From Adiantum capillus-veneris (lineage: Eukaryota > Streptophyta > Polypodiopsida > Polypodiales > Pteridaceae): DNA of 64,000 nt. Position numbers and translations under genes: made by a program. The notes under the pieces are model-generated. The model had not been told where the DNA came from. It made no database searches and saw nothing but the letters and a program-made list of their open reading frames with translations. Of the stretch, positions 61,611 to 64,000 are shown one piece after another (the first letter of the stretch is position 1; every line of letters starts with the position of its first letter). The DNA lies in assembly GCA_014529385.2 (NCBI GenBank), contig CM043970.1:41779279-41843278 (forward strand). The letters are read 5' to 3'.

Positions 61611-63334
61611 CTACCTCGAGGGCTTGGGAACACACCTCAGAGTCCATATCTTCTCGTCCGAGGGCTCCACCTTGAGCAGAAAAATGGCACCCCTCCTCTT
61701 ATTCTTCCTCTTAATAGCACTTTGATCATCCTTCATCTACCACCTGGCACCCTGTCATGCCCTATCTAGAGCCTTTTTTGCCTTGAAAACCACATAAAGA
61801 ATACATCTTCGCTGCCACTTGCTCACACAAGCTCTTCCCATCTGCTCAAGCTCTCTGCCATGCATCCATAAGCATACACACCATTCCCTGTGCCCTCTTC
61901 TAGGGTCTACATGCTTTGGCTGCACCATCATTTCCGACCTCCTTGTTGAATATTTATGTTCAACCAAAAAGTACCTTTTTTCTTCTACCAACTACAAAAA
62001 ACTGGCAAACACTATCCAAAACCGTGAGCAAACCACAAAAACTTCCCATATGTACAAGGCCCAACTACTGCTAAACCTCAAGTGGGTTATCCCACCCCCA
62101 GCATCACATAGTTGGGTCAAAAACCTGGCACTCGATCACTTCTTTCATCCATCTGTAGCACCCTCCAATAGTGCTTCACCCATGTTCGCAACCAGCCATG
62201 CACACAATATGCCCAATCACCTTGGTATTTCTTCTCACATTTACCTGCCTCATCAACATACTTGGCTTTGTAAGCATACCACCTATACCAACCAATGCAC
62301 CTAGCACTTCAATCACACCATCTTCTTCGATCAAAATTTTTGACCTATCTCCCAACCATGTAAAGTAGAGTTGATCTCTTGGAGCTTCGTATCTGGCAGA
62401 TAGCATACCTCACTGATGCACTTACAAGCATACATTTCAACCATGTATTGAATATCTCTTTAGACAGCCTGGACTCACCCTCGACACCTCCTTCCTTTGC
62501 CCGCTTCACTAGACTCTCCACATGTAGAGCGATTAACCGTCACACAACCTATACCCTGGTCAAATCCTTATCCACAAGCACTTGCATCTCGTCATCCACG
62601 GCATCCTTGGCATCATCAAAGCCCCCATCAGCTTCACTTCCACAATATACTTGATCCAAAAGGCCTACACCTATAGCATCATCATGGCAACCTATAGGCA
62701 CCTCCAACTGATCCTCTCTTTGGCCAGCATCCATCACCTCGTGAGCTTCAGAAATGTTCCTAACCCCCTCGGTTTCTGCTTCATCATCATCCCCTTGCCG
62801 ATATGGTAGACCAACTTGTCTATCCCGAGACTTAGATTGGTCCTCCTTTGTGGAGCTTTGAACTAATTGTACCGCCACAACCACTTTCATTGGTACTTTC
62901 ATCAACATGGCCACCAATAGAGCACTACATGTCACCTTTGATAACATATCCTCTTTCACTTTCTTGGGCACTTCAATTTGATCTTCTTCCACATTTTCTA
63001 TGACCACATCATTAGACACACATAATGAGGTAGCTTTACCTTGACCTTCACCGACCTATCAGACTTGGTCTCCTCGTCATAGGATGTAGGCTCATCCTGT
63101 CCATCTTCCTCGCTTGTCTCCCAGAAATCAGAACTGGCATCTCCATCTTCGTCAGCATCATATACTGACTCAGTATCAGCATCTTTAACTGCCTACTGCT
63201 ACACAAAAGCTTGATCATCATCTAGGTTTTGCACACTTTATTCATCTTCTCCTGAATCCTCGGCTTCTGCAATTTGATTGTTATATGCTACCTTCTCATG
63301 CAAGCTTTCCACAAGAACAGGCCCCGAACAGGCT
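61611..63334 (-). pseudogene. unrecognised acidic reading frame, decayed
   Basis: Minus-strand sequence reads as a former acidic protein in changing frames: TESVYDADEDGDASSDFWET and SEEDGQDEPTSYDEETKSDR near 63060-63190; then a frame at 63019-62549 (DDDEAETEGVRNISEAHEVM, DGGFDDAKDAVDDEMQVLVD); then 62406-62176 (DQLYFTWLGDRSKILIEEDG); and an end near 61625 (LKVEPSDEKIWTLRCVPKPS-stop). I do not recognise the family. The region is cut at its lower end by the Tat element and abuts an LTR of another family. Confidence 0.35.
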
Positions 63335-64000
63335 TGTTGACCGCTGGGTCGACAACACAACATAACTCAAGTTTCGTACCAAAATCTTATCTTTTGCGAT
63401 TTATGAAATGCGACGGATTATGGCTATAAACGTCATTATTAATGAGCAGTTATCCTAGTTTCAGAATCCTGGGTGCAATAGCACTTCCAGATTGTAAATA
63501 CAAAGCCATTTGACCCTTTCAACCCCAATTTTTGTTAAACCTAAGGTAGCCTTAGTATATAAGGTACCTAGGTCATTTTGTAAAGGAGGATACTTTTAAT
63601 CATAATCAAAACTTAGCGCTGCTGTCTACTGTGTGTGAGAGAGAAAGAGAGTGAGCGTGAGCTTTATCCTCTCGCTACGCCCGGCTTGCTCAACACATTG
63701 GAGATCCGACTGCACCATTGTTGTAGGCTCAAGGAGAGCTACGCGACAACGCCAAGCATTCCACACGAGACGAAGTGCACACGCCGACGCATCTACGAGC
63801 TATTTGTGGCCGTAAGTGTATCAAACGATGTCTGTTTTCTACGTGCTAGTAGTCTATAGAATCGTGGCGACATAAGCTACACATAGGTACTCATAAATTT
63901 CAGTTTTGGGCACTTTCAAAATTCTGCTCTGTCATCCTACGTGTTTTCCGCAGACGGGTTTAGAGTGTAGAAGCTTAGGGACAGGTGTATCCTAGTGAGG
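63335..64000 (+). mobile_element. LTR of the 16.1-kb family, runs off window
   Basis: Starts TGTTGACCGCTGGG and aligns with the reverse complement of 16112-16743 through tacaaagccatttgac, the TATATAAGG promoter (about 63557), ctaggtcattttgtaaa, gtgtgtgagagagaaagaga and aagtgtatcaaa-gatgtctg. No polypurine tract precedes it, so it is more likely a 5' or solo LTR. Its end and any body lie beyond the window or were not recognised. Confidence 0.75.

Overview
This is nuclear DNA from a land plant with a large, repeat-dominated genome. The evidence is: LTR retrotransposons with the plant-type primer-binding site TGGTATCAGAGC, a Tat-lineage Ty3 element with two RNase H domains, Ty1/copia pieces, a CACTA (En/Spm) transposon with 3-bp target duplication, a captured fragment of a plant-specific HIPP (heavy-metal-associated isoprenylated protein) gene, AT-rich intergenic DNA and unusually many long (CT)n and (CA)n microsatellites. 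The species cannot be named from the sequence. I see no intact host gene; nearly all coding signal is decayed mobile-element DNA or small gene fragments.

Layout. 1-8,500: a scrap of Ty3 integrase, a decayed minus-strand Ty3 gag-pol (about 1,750-5,440), then a plus-strand LTR with primer-binding site and a decayed gag. 9,100-15,700: a minus-strand Ty1/copia integrase piece, two plus-strand copia pieces of one family, and between them an unrecognised acidic reading frame. 16,112-17,330: a minus-strand LTR whose adjacent internal end carries a DEAD-box RNA helicase fragment. 17,331-30,167: mostly non-coding, with an LTR-like fragment, GTAC-rich minisatellite DNA, a small foldback element, two unrecognised ORFs and an ABC-transporter fragment. 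30,168-34,521: a two-LTR Ty3 element with a 247-bp MITE inside its reverse transcriptase. 35,660-37,952: a two-LTR non-autonomous element with perfect 5-bp target duplication. 38,884-46,885: an 8-kb CACTA element with perfect ends, two transposon genes (both broken) and a captured HIPP fragment; it is itself inserted into a second copy of the MITE. 48,970-49,436: an S1-like coding fragment. 49,952-61,610: a Tat-lineage Ty3 element with about 2-kb LTRs and a 1-kb foldback element inserted between its second RNase H and integrase. 61,611-64,000: a decayed acidic reading frame and an LTR of the family seen at 16.1-16.7 kb.

The window reads as a history of nested insertion: Ty3 body, then MITE, then CACTA at 38.7-47.0 kb; Ty3 then MITE at 32.5 kb; Tat then foldback at 57.2-58.2 kb. 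Two elements appear to carry host gene pieces (HIPP in CACTA, DEAD-box helicase beside an LTR). All coordinates of decayed elements are approximate unless ends with TSD or motif are given.
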